From an uncultured Eubacteriales bacterium (GTDB lineage: Bacteria; Bacillota; Clostridia; Oscillospirales; Acutalibacteraceae), in assembly GCA_900321595.1 (NCBI GenBank), contig ONWP01000087.1, positions 1 through 11,847 of the forward strand: a stretch of 11,847 bases of DNA, given 5' to 3'. The notes beneath the pieces were generated by a model. The model worked only from the letters and a program-made list of their open reading frames with translations, searched no databases and was not told the origin of the DNA. Positions 5,947 to 11,847 of the stretch are shown one piece after another. The position numbers were made by a program, and so were the translations under genes. The first letter of the stretch is position 1; the number at the start of each line of letters is the position of its first letter.

Positions 5947-6468
5947 TTATTTCGCTTTCTTCTTTTGGACGAGGTAGCGGATGAGCCCTGCGATCAGAAG
6001 CGCGAAGATCAGGTACATGAGGATCGTTTTCGCGCTCGTGACGGCGCTCGCGGCGGTCGCGAGGGGCTTTGAGAGCGTCTGCGACTTCAGCATGACGATC
6101 GTCAGCGCGTTCTCCGTGTAGTCGAGGACGGCGAGACACGCCGGCAGCGCGGCGAGCCATTTCGCGCCCTGCCACAGGATCGCGAACATGCACAGGAAAA
6201 AGACCGTGTAGCAGACCGGGTAAAAGAAATCCAGCGGCAGCTGGGCGTGTAGGTACAGGTCTCTTCCCCGTTCGTCGAGAAGAGACAGAAACCGCTTCGC
6301 CGTCTCGAAATCATAGCCGAAGTTCATGTCGAAGCACCGGATCCCCTCGGTCGTGCGCTCGATGGCGGGCATCAGCCACAGGTTCATCACGAGGCAGATC
6401 GCGCCGGTCAGAACACCGCTCACGATCGTCAGGATCGTCCGTTTCGTCGGGGAATGCGCCTGTTTCAT
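5947..6468 (-). CDS. Four-TM membrane protein of unknown function
   Basis: 173 aa with four predicted membrane helices (about 13-34, 79-98, 102-127 and 143-166) and a basic C-terminus QKKKAK. Between helices 1 and 2 lies a segment with a recognisable pattern, GYDFETAKRFLSLLDERGRD followed by LYLHAQLPLDFFYP (Gly-Tyr...Leu...Gly-Arg...Tyr...Asp...Tyr-Pro). I have seen this arrangement in uncharacterised bacterial membrane proteins but cannot attach a function or family number. Asp116 and Glu119 in DYTEN lie inside helix 3, which is unusual for a simple anchor. The ATG overlaps the trmK stop codon as ATGA, so translation is coupled. It is the last gene of the operon. Confidence 0.8.
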   Translation of the reverse strand: MKQAHSPTKRTILTIVSGVLTGAICLVMNLWLMPAIERTTEGIRCFDMNFGYDFETAKRFLSLLDERGRDLYLHAQLPLDFFYPVCYTVFFLCMFAILWQGAKWLAALPACLAVLDYTENALTIVMLKSQTLSKPLATAASAVTSAKTILMYLIFALLIAGLIRYLVQKKKAK

Positions 6469-7154
6469 GATGTTTCCTCCTTTTTCGCAAGCAGCGCGTC
6501 GAGCGCGCGCACAAGCGCCTCGAACCGCGCCGCGGCAGGGTCGTTTTCCGCCCGCAGGCCGTCCGCGCGCGCGGCGGCATAGGCCCGTCTGCCGGTCAGA
6601 TACCGCCGCGTCAGCGGATCCGCCGCGTCTGTAAAGCGGCCGACAAACGCCGTCAGGTCGTCCGGCGCGGCCGCGTAGCCGGGTTCCGCCCGCAGCACAA
6701 GATACAGCCGTCCCTCGTCCTCCACGAGCGTTTCCGCGCGGATGACAAAGCCCAGTCCGGCAAGGCAGACGCGCAGGTCCTCATGATGCGTCATCGGCTG
6801 GAGCACGAGCCCCGCGTCGGGCGAGAGCCTGTCGACCCCGGCCGTCAGGATCCGCGCGATCAGCTCGCCGCCCATCCCGGCGATCACGACCTCCTGCTGT
6901 CCAGCGGGCAGCGCCGCGAGGCCGTCGGAGCGCACGAGGGCGATCTTTCCGGTCAGGCCGTACTGCGCGAAGGTCTTCGCCGCGTTCACCAGCGGTTTTT
7001 CGTTGATATCGCAGGCCGTGATCTGATCTGAAACGCCGCGCAGGTACAGCCACGCCGCCAGGATCCCGTGGTCTGTGCCCACATCTACGACGCGACGGCC
7101 GCTGACCACCAGATCTGCGACCGTCTGTAAACGCGGATTCAAACCGGGCTGCAT
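6465..7154 (-). CDS. trmK: tRNA (adenine(22)-N1)-methyltransferase TrmK
   Basis: SAM-dependent enzyme that methylates N1 of A22 in the D-loop of certain tRNAs; 229 aa, close to the usual 225-240. The N-terminal Rossmann domain shows the family start NPRLQTVADLV (6-16), SAM motif I VVDVGTDHG (22-30), acidic Asp49 at the end of strand 2, SDGLAAL (76-82) and the TrmK signature IAGMGGELIARIL (91-103). The C-terminal helical part (about 170-229) is Ala/Arg-rich. The start is backed by GGGAGGG (7158-7164) inside the end of the upstream gene, whose stop codon overlaps this ATG by one base (TGATG). The usual Firmicutes partner yqfO is not next to it; a membrane protein takes that place. Confidence 0.92.
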   Translation of the reverse strand: MQPGLNPRLQTVADLVVSGRRVVDVGTDHGILAAWLYLRGVSDQITACDINEKPLVNAAKTFAQYGLTGKIALVRSDGLAALPAGQQEVVIAGMGGELIARILTAGVDRLSPDAGLVLQPMTHHEDLRVCLAGLGFVIRAETLVEDEGRLYLVLRAEPGYAAAPDDLTAFVGRFTDAADPLTRRYLTGRRAYAAARADGLRAENDPAAARFEALVRALDALLAKKEETS

Positions 7155-7348
7155 CAGCCCTCCCGGCCGTTGAGCTTCGCCAGAAGCTCGTCGGGATCAA
7201 CGCCGTGCACCATGCAGGCTTCCTCGACGGTCTCGCCGCGCGAGGCCGGGCAGCCCAGGCAGTGCATCCCCATCTCAAAGAAGTACGGGGCGAGCGTGCG
7301 GTCGGCGTCCAGAACGTCGCCGATGGTCATATCTTTTGTGATTTCCAT
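7154..7348 (-). CDS. DUF1858 redox-disulfide domain protein
   Basis: A 64-aa protein made of one DUF1858 domain (hybrid-cluster-protein-associated redox disulfide domain). It begins EITKDMTIGDVLDADRTLAPYF, and the hallmark CLGC (Cys30, Cys33) sits in MGMHCLGCPASRGETVEEAC. A third Cys is at about position 45. The domain is believed to act in thiol redox or metal-cluster chemistry; its precise role is not known. AAAGGAG stands before the ATG, which begins 21 nt after the ileS stop codon. The stop overlaps the trmK start. It therefore sits in a translation operon rather than beside a hybrid cluster protein. Confidence 0.9.
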   Translation of the reverse strand: MEITKDMTIGDVLDADRTLAPYFFEMGMHCLGCPASRGETVEEACMVHGVDPDELLAKLNGREG

Positions 7349-7369
7349 TTTACTTTCTCCTTTTATATA

Positions 7370-10300
7370 TTATGATTTCTTAACAAAAATGGTCACGTCC
7401 GCGTCGTTGACGGAGACGGTCTTTTCATAGTCCGCGCCGGCCATTTCGCCCAGCGTCAGGCTGTCGGCCAGCAGCTCGGCGGCGGCGTGCTCCAGCTGCG
7501 CCTTCAGCGCCCGGTTGACCGTTTCGTCGCCGGTGCATACGGCGAGACAGACGCGCTGATCCACGTCGTAACCGGCCTCCTTGCGCACCAGCTGGCACTG
7601 ACGGATCACGTCGCGCACCAGTCCCTCGCGCAGCAGCTCCGGCGTGACGACCACATCCAGCGCGACGGCGCCGCGGGTGAACTCGGCGGAGACGATGCCT
7701 TCCTTCGTGCGGGTCTGCTTCACAAACAGCTCCGGCCCGAAGGCGCCGTCCCAGCCCTCGAAGGTGACGGAACCGGTCGCGTCCAGCGCGCGCACGGCGT
7801 CCGCCATGGCCTCCGGCGAAAGCGCGGCCAGCGTCTCCTTCATGCGGTTGACGTCCTTTTTGAGCACGGCGCCCGCCGTCTTGAAGTTGACGGTCAGGAA
7901 CGCGTCCTCAAGCTCCGCGGGATCGTCCACAAACGCGATCTCGCGCACGTTCAGCTCATCGAGGATCTGCTTTTCAAACGCGCTGATCTTGCCGGCGGCG
8001 TCTCCCTCGGCGAAAACGTACAGCTTTGCCAGCGGCTGACGCACCTTGAGCTGCTTCTCGTTGCGCAGGCGCATCGCCACGGCGATGATCTCACGGGTCA
8101 GCGCGGTCTGCTCGGTGACGCCGTCCTCGGTCACGCCCGTAAAGGCCGTCGGCCAGCCGGACAGGTGCACGCTCTCGGCGGCGTCCCGGTCGATCTGGCG
8201 CTGCAGATGCTGCCAGATATACTCGGTCATAAAGGGAATGATCGGCGCCATCACGCGCAGCGTCGTGGACAGCGCGTAGTCGAGCACCCAGTAGGCCAGC
8301 AGCTTGTCGTCGCCGGCCTCCGCCTTCCAGAAGCGGCGGCGGTTCGTGCGGATATACCAGTTGGAAATGTCGTCGGCGAAGATCTCAAAATCGCGCACCA
8401 GCTGATAGCTCTTGTAGTCGTCCATCGCGGCGGTCGCGTCGGCCAGGAACTGATTCGTCCGCAGAACCAGCCAGCGGTCGGTCGGCGTCATGGCGGCGAC
8501 GTTCGGCTTGTAGCCCGTCAGATCGGGCTTGTCGATCTTCGCGTAGGTGTCAAAGAACGTGTAGATGTTCCACAGGGAAAGCAGCTTGCGCCTGGCCTCG
8601 TCGCCCAGCGCGTAGCCGAAGCGGATGTCGTTGGCCACGGGCGCGCCCGCGTACATATAGCGCACGGTGTCCGCGCCGATCTTCTCGGCGGCCTCGTCGA
8701 ATTTGATCATGAAGCCGGTCTTGGAGAACTTGGAGCCGTCCTCCGCCACGACGGAGTTGAAGCACAGCGCGCGCTCATACGGCGCCCGGTCCTCCAGCAC
8801 CACGCTCATAAACAGCATGGAGTAGAACCACAGGCGCACCTGCTCGCGCATTTCGGTGATCCACTCGGCGGGGTAGTTCTTTTCCCACTCGGCGCGGTCG
8901 GTGAAGTAGCCGGTGGTGGAGAAGGGCACGATGCCGGCGTCCAGCCAGACGTCGCCGATCTCGCTGATGCGGCTCACGGCCTTGCCGCACTGCGGGCACT
9001 TGATCTGCACCGTATCGATCCACGGACGGTGCAGCTCCGGCAGCGCATCGACCGCGGCGGGGTCGACGGCCTTCTCGCGCAGCTCCGCCTTGGAGCCGAT
9101 GACAGTCAGGCAGCCGCAGTCGCAGGGGTAGAAGGGCAGCGGCATCCCGTAATAGCGCTTGCGGGAGATGTTCCAGTCGCCCATGTTGGTCAGCCAGTCG
9201 GCCATGCGCTTGCCGTTGGCGGCAGGCTCCCACTTGACGGCGGCGGCGGCGCGCAGCAGACGGGGCTTGAGCTCCTCTGTGCGGATGTACCACGCGGGCA
9301 CGCAGCGGAAGATGACCTCGTTCTTGCAGCGCCAGCAGACGGGATAGGAGTGCTCGATGGGCTCGATCTTGTAGAGCTTGCCGCGTTTTTCCAGCTCCTC
9401 GAAGCATTCCTCGGCGATCTCATGGCAGTCCTTGCCGGTCATGAAACCGAAGCCGGGCAGGAAGACGCCCGTGTCGTCCACCGGCATGATCAGGGCGATA
9501 TTGCCCTCGCTCTGACCGAGCTGGAAGTCCTCGAGACCGCAGCCCGGCGCGATGTGCACGACGCCGGAGCCGTCGTCGGCCGCGACGTCCTCCCACGCGT
9601 GAATGGTGTGCTCCACGCCCTGCTGCGCCTCGAACTCGGGGAAGCAGGTCTCATAGTGCAGACCGACCAGCTCGGCGCCCTTGAGCACGCGGACGACCTC
9701 CAGCTTGTCGTCGCCCAGATATTTGATGGCGTTTTTCGCCAGATACAGCGGCTTGTCGTCAGACTTGACGCGCACCTCGACGTAGTCGATCTCCGGGTTC
9801 ACCGCCAGCGCGGCGTTGGAGGACAGCGTCCACGGGGTCGTGGTCCAGACGAGGATCTTCGCGTCCAGCTCGAGGACGGGCAGCTTGAAGAAAACGGACT
9901 TGTGCGTGATCATCTTGTAGGAGCCGGTCATCTCATGCTCGGAAAGGCTCGTCCCGCAGCGGGGGCACCAGGGCATGGGCTTGTACTCCTTGTCGATCCA
10001 GCCGTTTTCGTGACACTTTTTCAGGAAATGCCAGATGCCGCCGATGTTCTCATCGGTATTCGTATAATAGGAGTTGTCCCAGTCCATCCACTGGCCCAGA
10101 CGCTTGCTCTGCTCGGCGATGATGCCGCTGAACTTGTTCACGCGCTCGATGCAGGCGCGGGTGAACTTGTCGATGCCGTAGACCTCGATGTCGCGCTTCG
10201 ACTGGAACCCCAGGTCGCGCTCCACGCCGACCTCGACCCACAGGCCCTGCGAGTCAAAGCCGTTCTGGTAGCGGCAGTCGTAGCCGTTCATGGCCTTGTA

Positions 10301-10504
10301 ACGGATGAAAATATCCTTCAGCGAGCGGCCCCACGCGTGATGGATGCCCATGGGGTTATTCGCCGTGATCGGGCCGTCCAGAAAGCGGAACCGTTTGTGC
10401 CCGGCGTTTTTCGCCCGCAGTTTGTTAAAGCTGTCGTTTTCGTTCCAGAAGTTGAGCACCTCGTGCTCCATCCGGATAAAATCATGTCTTTCCTGATCCG
10501 CCAA
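7370..10504 (-). CDS. ileS: Isoleucyl-tRNA synthetase (long, IleRS2-like class I form)
   Basis: 1044 aa from the TTG start; charges tRNA-Ile with isoleucine in the cytoplasm. The HIGH-type motif is in PMGIHHAWGR (about 52-61). The editing (CP1) domain has VWTTTPWTLSSNAALAV and GSGVVHIAPGCGLEDF. Cys pairs of zinc-ribbon type are CPRC, CWRC, CDCGC and CPQC. The KMSKS loop reads KFSKT (592-596), preceding GADTVRYMYAGAPVANDIRFG. An anticodon-binding helical domain and a C-terminal DUF5915-like tail follow. The start is the TTG at 10504: TGGGAGGA lies 6 nt upstream, and a TTG further out at 10519 overlaps that site. The gene follows the glycosyltransferase by 30 nt, leaving no room for a T-box. 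Ile rather than Val specificity rests on overall resemblance. Confidence 0.87.
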   Translation of the reverse strand: MADQERHDFIRMEHEVLNFWNENDSFNKLRAKNAGHKRFRFLDGPITANNPMGIHHAWGRSLKDIFIRYKAMNGYDCRYQNGFDSQGLWVEVGVERDLGFQSKRDIEVYGIDKFTRACIERVNKFSGIIAEQSKRLGQWMDWDNSYYTNTDENIGGIWHFLKKCHENGWIDKEYKPMPWCPRCGTSLSEHEMTGSYKMITHKSVFFKLPVLELDAKILVWTTTPWTLSSNAALAVNPEIDYVEVRVKSDDKPLYLAKNAIKYLGDDKLEVVRVLKGAELVGLHYETCFPEFEAQQGVEHTIHAWEDVAADDGSGVVHIAPGCGLEDFQLGQSEGNIALIMPVDDTGVFLPGFGFMTGKDCHEIAEECFEELEKRGKLYKIEPIEHSYPVCWRCKNEVIFRCVPAWYIRTEELKPRLLRAAAAVKWEPAANGKRMADWLTNMGDWNISRKRYYGMPLPFYPCDCGCLTVIGSKAELREKAVDPAAVDALPELHRPWIDTVQIKCPQCGKAVSRISEIGDVWLDAGIVPFSTTGYFTDRAEWEKNYPAEWITEMREQVRLWFYSMLFMSVVLEDRAPYERALCFNSVVAEDGSKFSKTGFMIKFDEAAEKIGADTVRYMYAGAPVANDIRFGYALGDEARRKLLSLWNIYTFFDTYAKIDKPDLTGYKPNVAAMTPTDRWLVLRTNQFLADATAAMDDYKSYQLVRDFEIFADDISNWYIRTNRRRFWKAEAGDDKLLAYWVLDYALSTTLRVMAPIIPFMTEYIWQHLQRQIDRDAAESVHLSGWPTAFTGVTEDGVTEQTALTREIIAVAMRLRNEKQLKVRQPLAKLYVFAEGDAAGKISAFEKQILDELNVREIAFVDDPAELEDAFLTVNFKTAGAVLKKDVNRMKETLAALSPEAMADAVRALDATGSVTFEGWDGAFGPELFVKQTRTKEGIVSAEFTRGAVALDVVVTPELLREGLVRDVIRQCQLVRKEAGYDVDQRVCLAVCTGDETVNRALKAQLEHAAAELLADSLTLGEMAGADYEKTVSVNDADVTIFVKKS

Positions 10505-10510
10505 AATAAT

Positions 10511-10518
10511 TCCTCCCA
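10511..10518 (-). promoter_or_regulatory. Ribosome binding site that selects the ileS TTG start
   Basis: TGGGAGGA on the minus strand, 6 nt before TTG at 10504. No ATG start is possible without losing the first 11 residues of the conserved N-terminus (the next Met is in RMEHEV). Confidence 0.7.
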
Positions 10519-10534
10519 AGCAGAGCTTCGTTCT

Positions 10535-11473
10535 TTATTTTTTGATATTTGTTTTGCGTACAATGTACCGCGGCCGTCCCTTGGCCTCGGTGTAGATCCG
10601 CGCCAGGTACGCGCCCAGGATGCCCACGCCCGCGAGCGTCATGGCGCCGACGCAGAAGATGCCGAACAGCACGAGCCACGCGTAGTAAACGGACGGCTCC
10701 GCGCCTGTGCAGAGCTTCACGATGAAGACGATGAGAAACGCCAGCGCGGCGGCGAAGGAAACGCCGGACAGCCCGATCGGCAGCTTGAGCGGCGCGTCGG
10801 TGTAGCCGATGATGCCGTCGAGCGCGTAGCGCATGAGCTTCGTCAGGCTCCACTTGCTCTCGCCGGCGGCCCGTTCGGCGTTCTCATGGACGAACCATTT
10901 CGTTTTGAAGCCGACCCAGCTGAAGATGCCCTTCGTGAAGCGGTTCGACTCCGGCATGGAGAGCATCGCGTCCGCCACCTGCCGGGTGAAGATGCGGTAA
11001 TCCTGCGCGCCGTCGTCGATGTAGGTATCCGTCATGCGGTTGACGACCTTGTAAAACGCGGCGGAGAGGACGCTCTTGAGCGCGCTCTCGCCCTTGCGGT
11101 CCGCGCGGCGGCAGGCTGCCACGTCGTACCCTTCCGCGTCCACGGCGTGAAGCATGTCCGGGATGAGGTCGGGACTGTGCTGCAGATCGGCGTCGATGAA
11201 GCCGATGTAGTCGCCGCCGGCGTGCTCAAGCCCGGCCAGCATGGCGGCCTCCTTGCCGAAGTTGCGGGAAAAGGAGATATACTGCACACGGTCGTCGTTT
11301 TCCGCCAGACGCTCGAGGATCGCCGCCGTCTCGTCGGCGCTGCCGTCGTCCACGAAAAGCAGCCGCAGATCATAGCCGTCCAGCGCGCCGCGCTTTTCGC
11401 GCAGGACCTCGTAAAACCGATCCAGCACAGCGGCCTCGTTATAGCAGGGAACGATCATTGTGACCTGTTTCAA
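10535..11473 (-). CDS. Family 2 membrane glycosyltransferase (DPM1/GtrB/YkcC-like)
   Basis: 312 aa from the TTG at 11473. A cytoplasmic GT-A domain shows MIVPCYNE (6-13), VDDGSADET (41-49), the SRNFGKEAAMLAGLEHA segment (69-85), the metal/sugar-nucleotide motif DADLQHSP (94-101), QDYRIF (157-162), and KGIFSWVGF plus RAAGESKW (181-208). Two C-terminal helices (about 229-253 and 262-293) follow. This layout is typical of enzymes that move a sugar from a nucleotide donor to polyprenyl phosphate for cell-wall or teichoic acid decoration. Donor and product cannot be read. AAGGAGG (11482-11488) stands 8 nt before the TTG. An upstream ATG frame exists (to 11548), but it would start before the promoter. 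No flippase or third-component transferase is adjacent. First gene of the ileS operon. Confidence 0.88.
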   Translation of the reverse strand: MKQVTMIVPCYNEAAVLDRFYEVLREKRGALDGYDLRLLFVDDGSADETAAILERLAENDDRVQYISFSRNFGKEAAMLAGLEHAGGDYIGFIDADLQHSPDLIPDMLHAVDAEGYDVAACRRADRKGESALKSVLSAAFYKVVNRMTDTYIDDGAQDYRIFTRQVADAMLSMPESNRFTKGIFSWVGFKTKWFVHENAERAAGESKWSLTKLMRYALDGIIGYTDAPLKLPIGLSGVSFAAALAFLIVFIVKLCTGAEPSVYYAWLVLFGIFCVGAMTLAGVGILGAYLARIYTEAKGRPRYIVRKTNIKK

Positions 11474-11481
11474 ACCGGTCG

Positions 11482-11488
11482 CCTCCTT
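11482..11488 (-). promoter_or_regulatory. Ribosome binding site that selects the glycosyltransferase TTG start
   Basis: AAGGAGG on the minus strand, 8 nt before TTG at 11473. With this start the protein begins MKQVTMIVPCYNE, the normal position of the first strand in this family. Confidence 0.75.
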
Positions 11489-11507
11489 ATAACGTACATT
11501 CAGAATG

Positions 11508-11536
11508 ATTATAACACAAACGCGCGGCAAAATAAA
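11508..11536 (-). promoter_or_regulatory. Sigma-A promoter of the glycosyltransferase-ileS operon
   Basis: Perfect -10 TATAAT (11508-11513) preceded directly by TGT, which makes an extended -10 element. The -35 region at 17 bp spacing (11531-11536, TTTATT) is poor, as is common with extended -10 promoters. Transcription would start about 30 nt before the glycosyltransferase TTG. Confidence 0.65.
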
Positions 11537-11564
11537 TACCCAAAACACAGTTTTTCACAGTCAC

Positions 11565-11606
11565 TTGACAAATTTTCCCGACTCGTATAAAATGCAGGAG
11601 AAGGTG
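11565..11606 (+). promoter_or_regulatory. Sigma-A promoter and RBS of the partial gene at the right edge
   Basis: -35 TTGACA (11565-11570), 17 bp spacer, -10 TAAAAT (11588-11593; TATAAA two bases earlier is an alternative). A purine-rich ribosome site, GGAGAAGG, begins at 11597 and lies before the ATG at 11612. It diverges from the glycosyltransferase promoter. Confidence 0.7.
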
Positions 11607-11611
11607 ACGAT

Positions 11612-11847
11612 ATGGGATTATTCAAAAAGAAAAAGGAAAAAAAGCCGAACCGGCAGAACGGCCAGTTCGAGCGGATCGAGGTCGGCGGCGAGACCGTACC
11701 GCTGACAAACGTCTACATCTATACGGACAAAGCGACCGGCGAGCGCATGATGGAGACGGCCGGTCTTGAGGAGGTGCCCCAGCTGCACTTCTCCGAGGTC
11801 GAGATGGACCTCTTCTTCACGACGAAGAAGGTCCACGTCAAGGCCGC
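11612..11847 (+). CDS. Unrecognised protein, N-terminal 78 residues only
   Basis: Open frame from ATG 11612 to the window edge, with its own promoter and ribosome site. The N-terminus is strongly basic (MGLFKKKKEKKP), then soluble and mixed-charge: FERIEVGGETVPLTNVYIYT, GLEEVPQLHFSEVEMDLFFT, KKVHVKA. There is no signal peptide, membrane segment or motif that I recognise. Similar Lys-rich starts occur in small cytoplasmic or membrane-peripheral proteins, but that says nothing about function. Truncated by the window. Confidence 0.7.
   Translation, partial: MGLFKKKKEKKPNRQNGQFERIEVGGETVPLTNVYIYTDKATGERMMETAGLEEVPQLHFSEVEMDLFFTTKKVHVKA

Noticed and set aside
10505..10534. T-box leader for ileS
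   Set aside because: The gap to the glycosyltransferase gene is only 30 nt, and no T-box sequence is seen before the operon either.
7487..11590. Very long plus-strand open frame (1367 codons) opposite ileS and the glycosyltransferase
   Set aside because: It is antisense to two genes with clear motifs, has low-information composition rich in His/Gln/Arg/Ala/Val/Leu, and arises because GC-rich codons give few stops on the opposite strand.

Overview
The window looks like chromosomal DNA from a high-GC, Gram-positive anaerobe of the class Clostridia, most likely an Oscillospiraceae/Ruminococcaceae-type gut bacterium. Pointers are near-consensus sigma-A promoters with strong GGAGG ribosome sites (and TTG/GTG starts that only make sense with them), a DUF4358 lipoprotein with Thr/Lys/Ala/Pro linkers, a dockerin-like plus cell-wall-repeat SGNH hydrolase, a solitary AAA/DUF4143 ATPase, and a Firmicutes-type TrmK. 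The taxonomic call is an inference from gene content only.

Layout. (1) 32-2249, minus strand: a two-gene surface operon. The first gene encodes a secreted SGNH/GDSL hydrolase with a dockerin-like pair and cell-wall-binding repeats. It is broken by a single-base frameshift near 1204-1208, and all catalytic blocks survive across the two frames. A DUF4358 lipoprotein with a long repeat linker follows 20 bp downstream. (2) 2364-4525, plus strand: promoter, GPH-type sugar:cation symporter (GTG start), MntP manganese efflux pump, terminator. (3) 4548-5885, plus strand: an AT-richer island with an elaborate array of inverted repeats that contains the promoter of an AAA/DUF4143 ATPase gene. (4) 5908-11513, minus strand: a five-gene operon in the order family 2 glycosyltransferase, isoleucyl-tRNA synthetase, DUF1858 redox protein, TrmK tRNA methyltransferase, four-TM membrane protein. 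The last three genes overlap or nearly touch, and a hairpin with a T-run ends the unit. (5) 11565-11847, plus strand: a promoter and the first 78 codons of an unrecognised gene that runs off the window.

How the genes fit together. Regions 1 and 2 concern the cell surface and transport (secreted hydrolase, lipoprotein, sugar uptake, metal export). Region 4 joins translation genes (ileS, trmK) to a membrane glycosyltransferase, as housekeeping operons often do. Region 3 is the most accessory-like: a stand-alone ATPase with its own palindromic control region and a base composition unlike its neighbours. I found no tRNA, rRNA, CRISPR array, transposase or phage gene. The most unusual structure is the palindrome array at 4548-4644. 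I do not see a clearly new multi-gene system.
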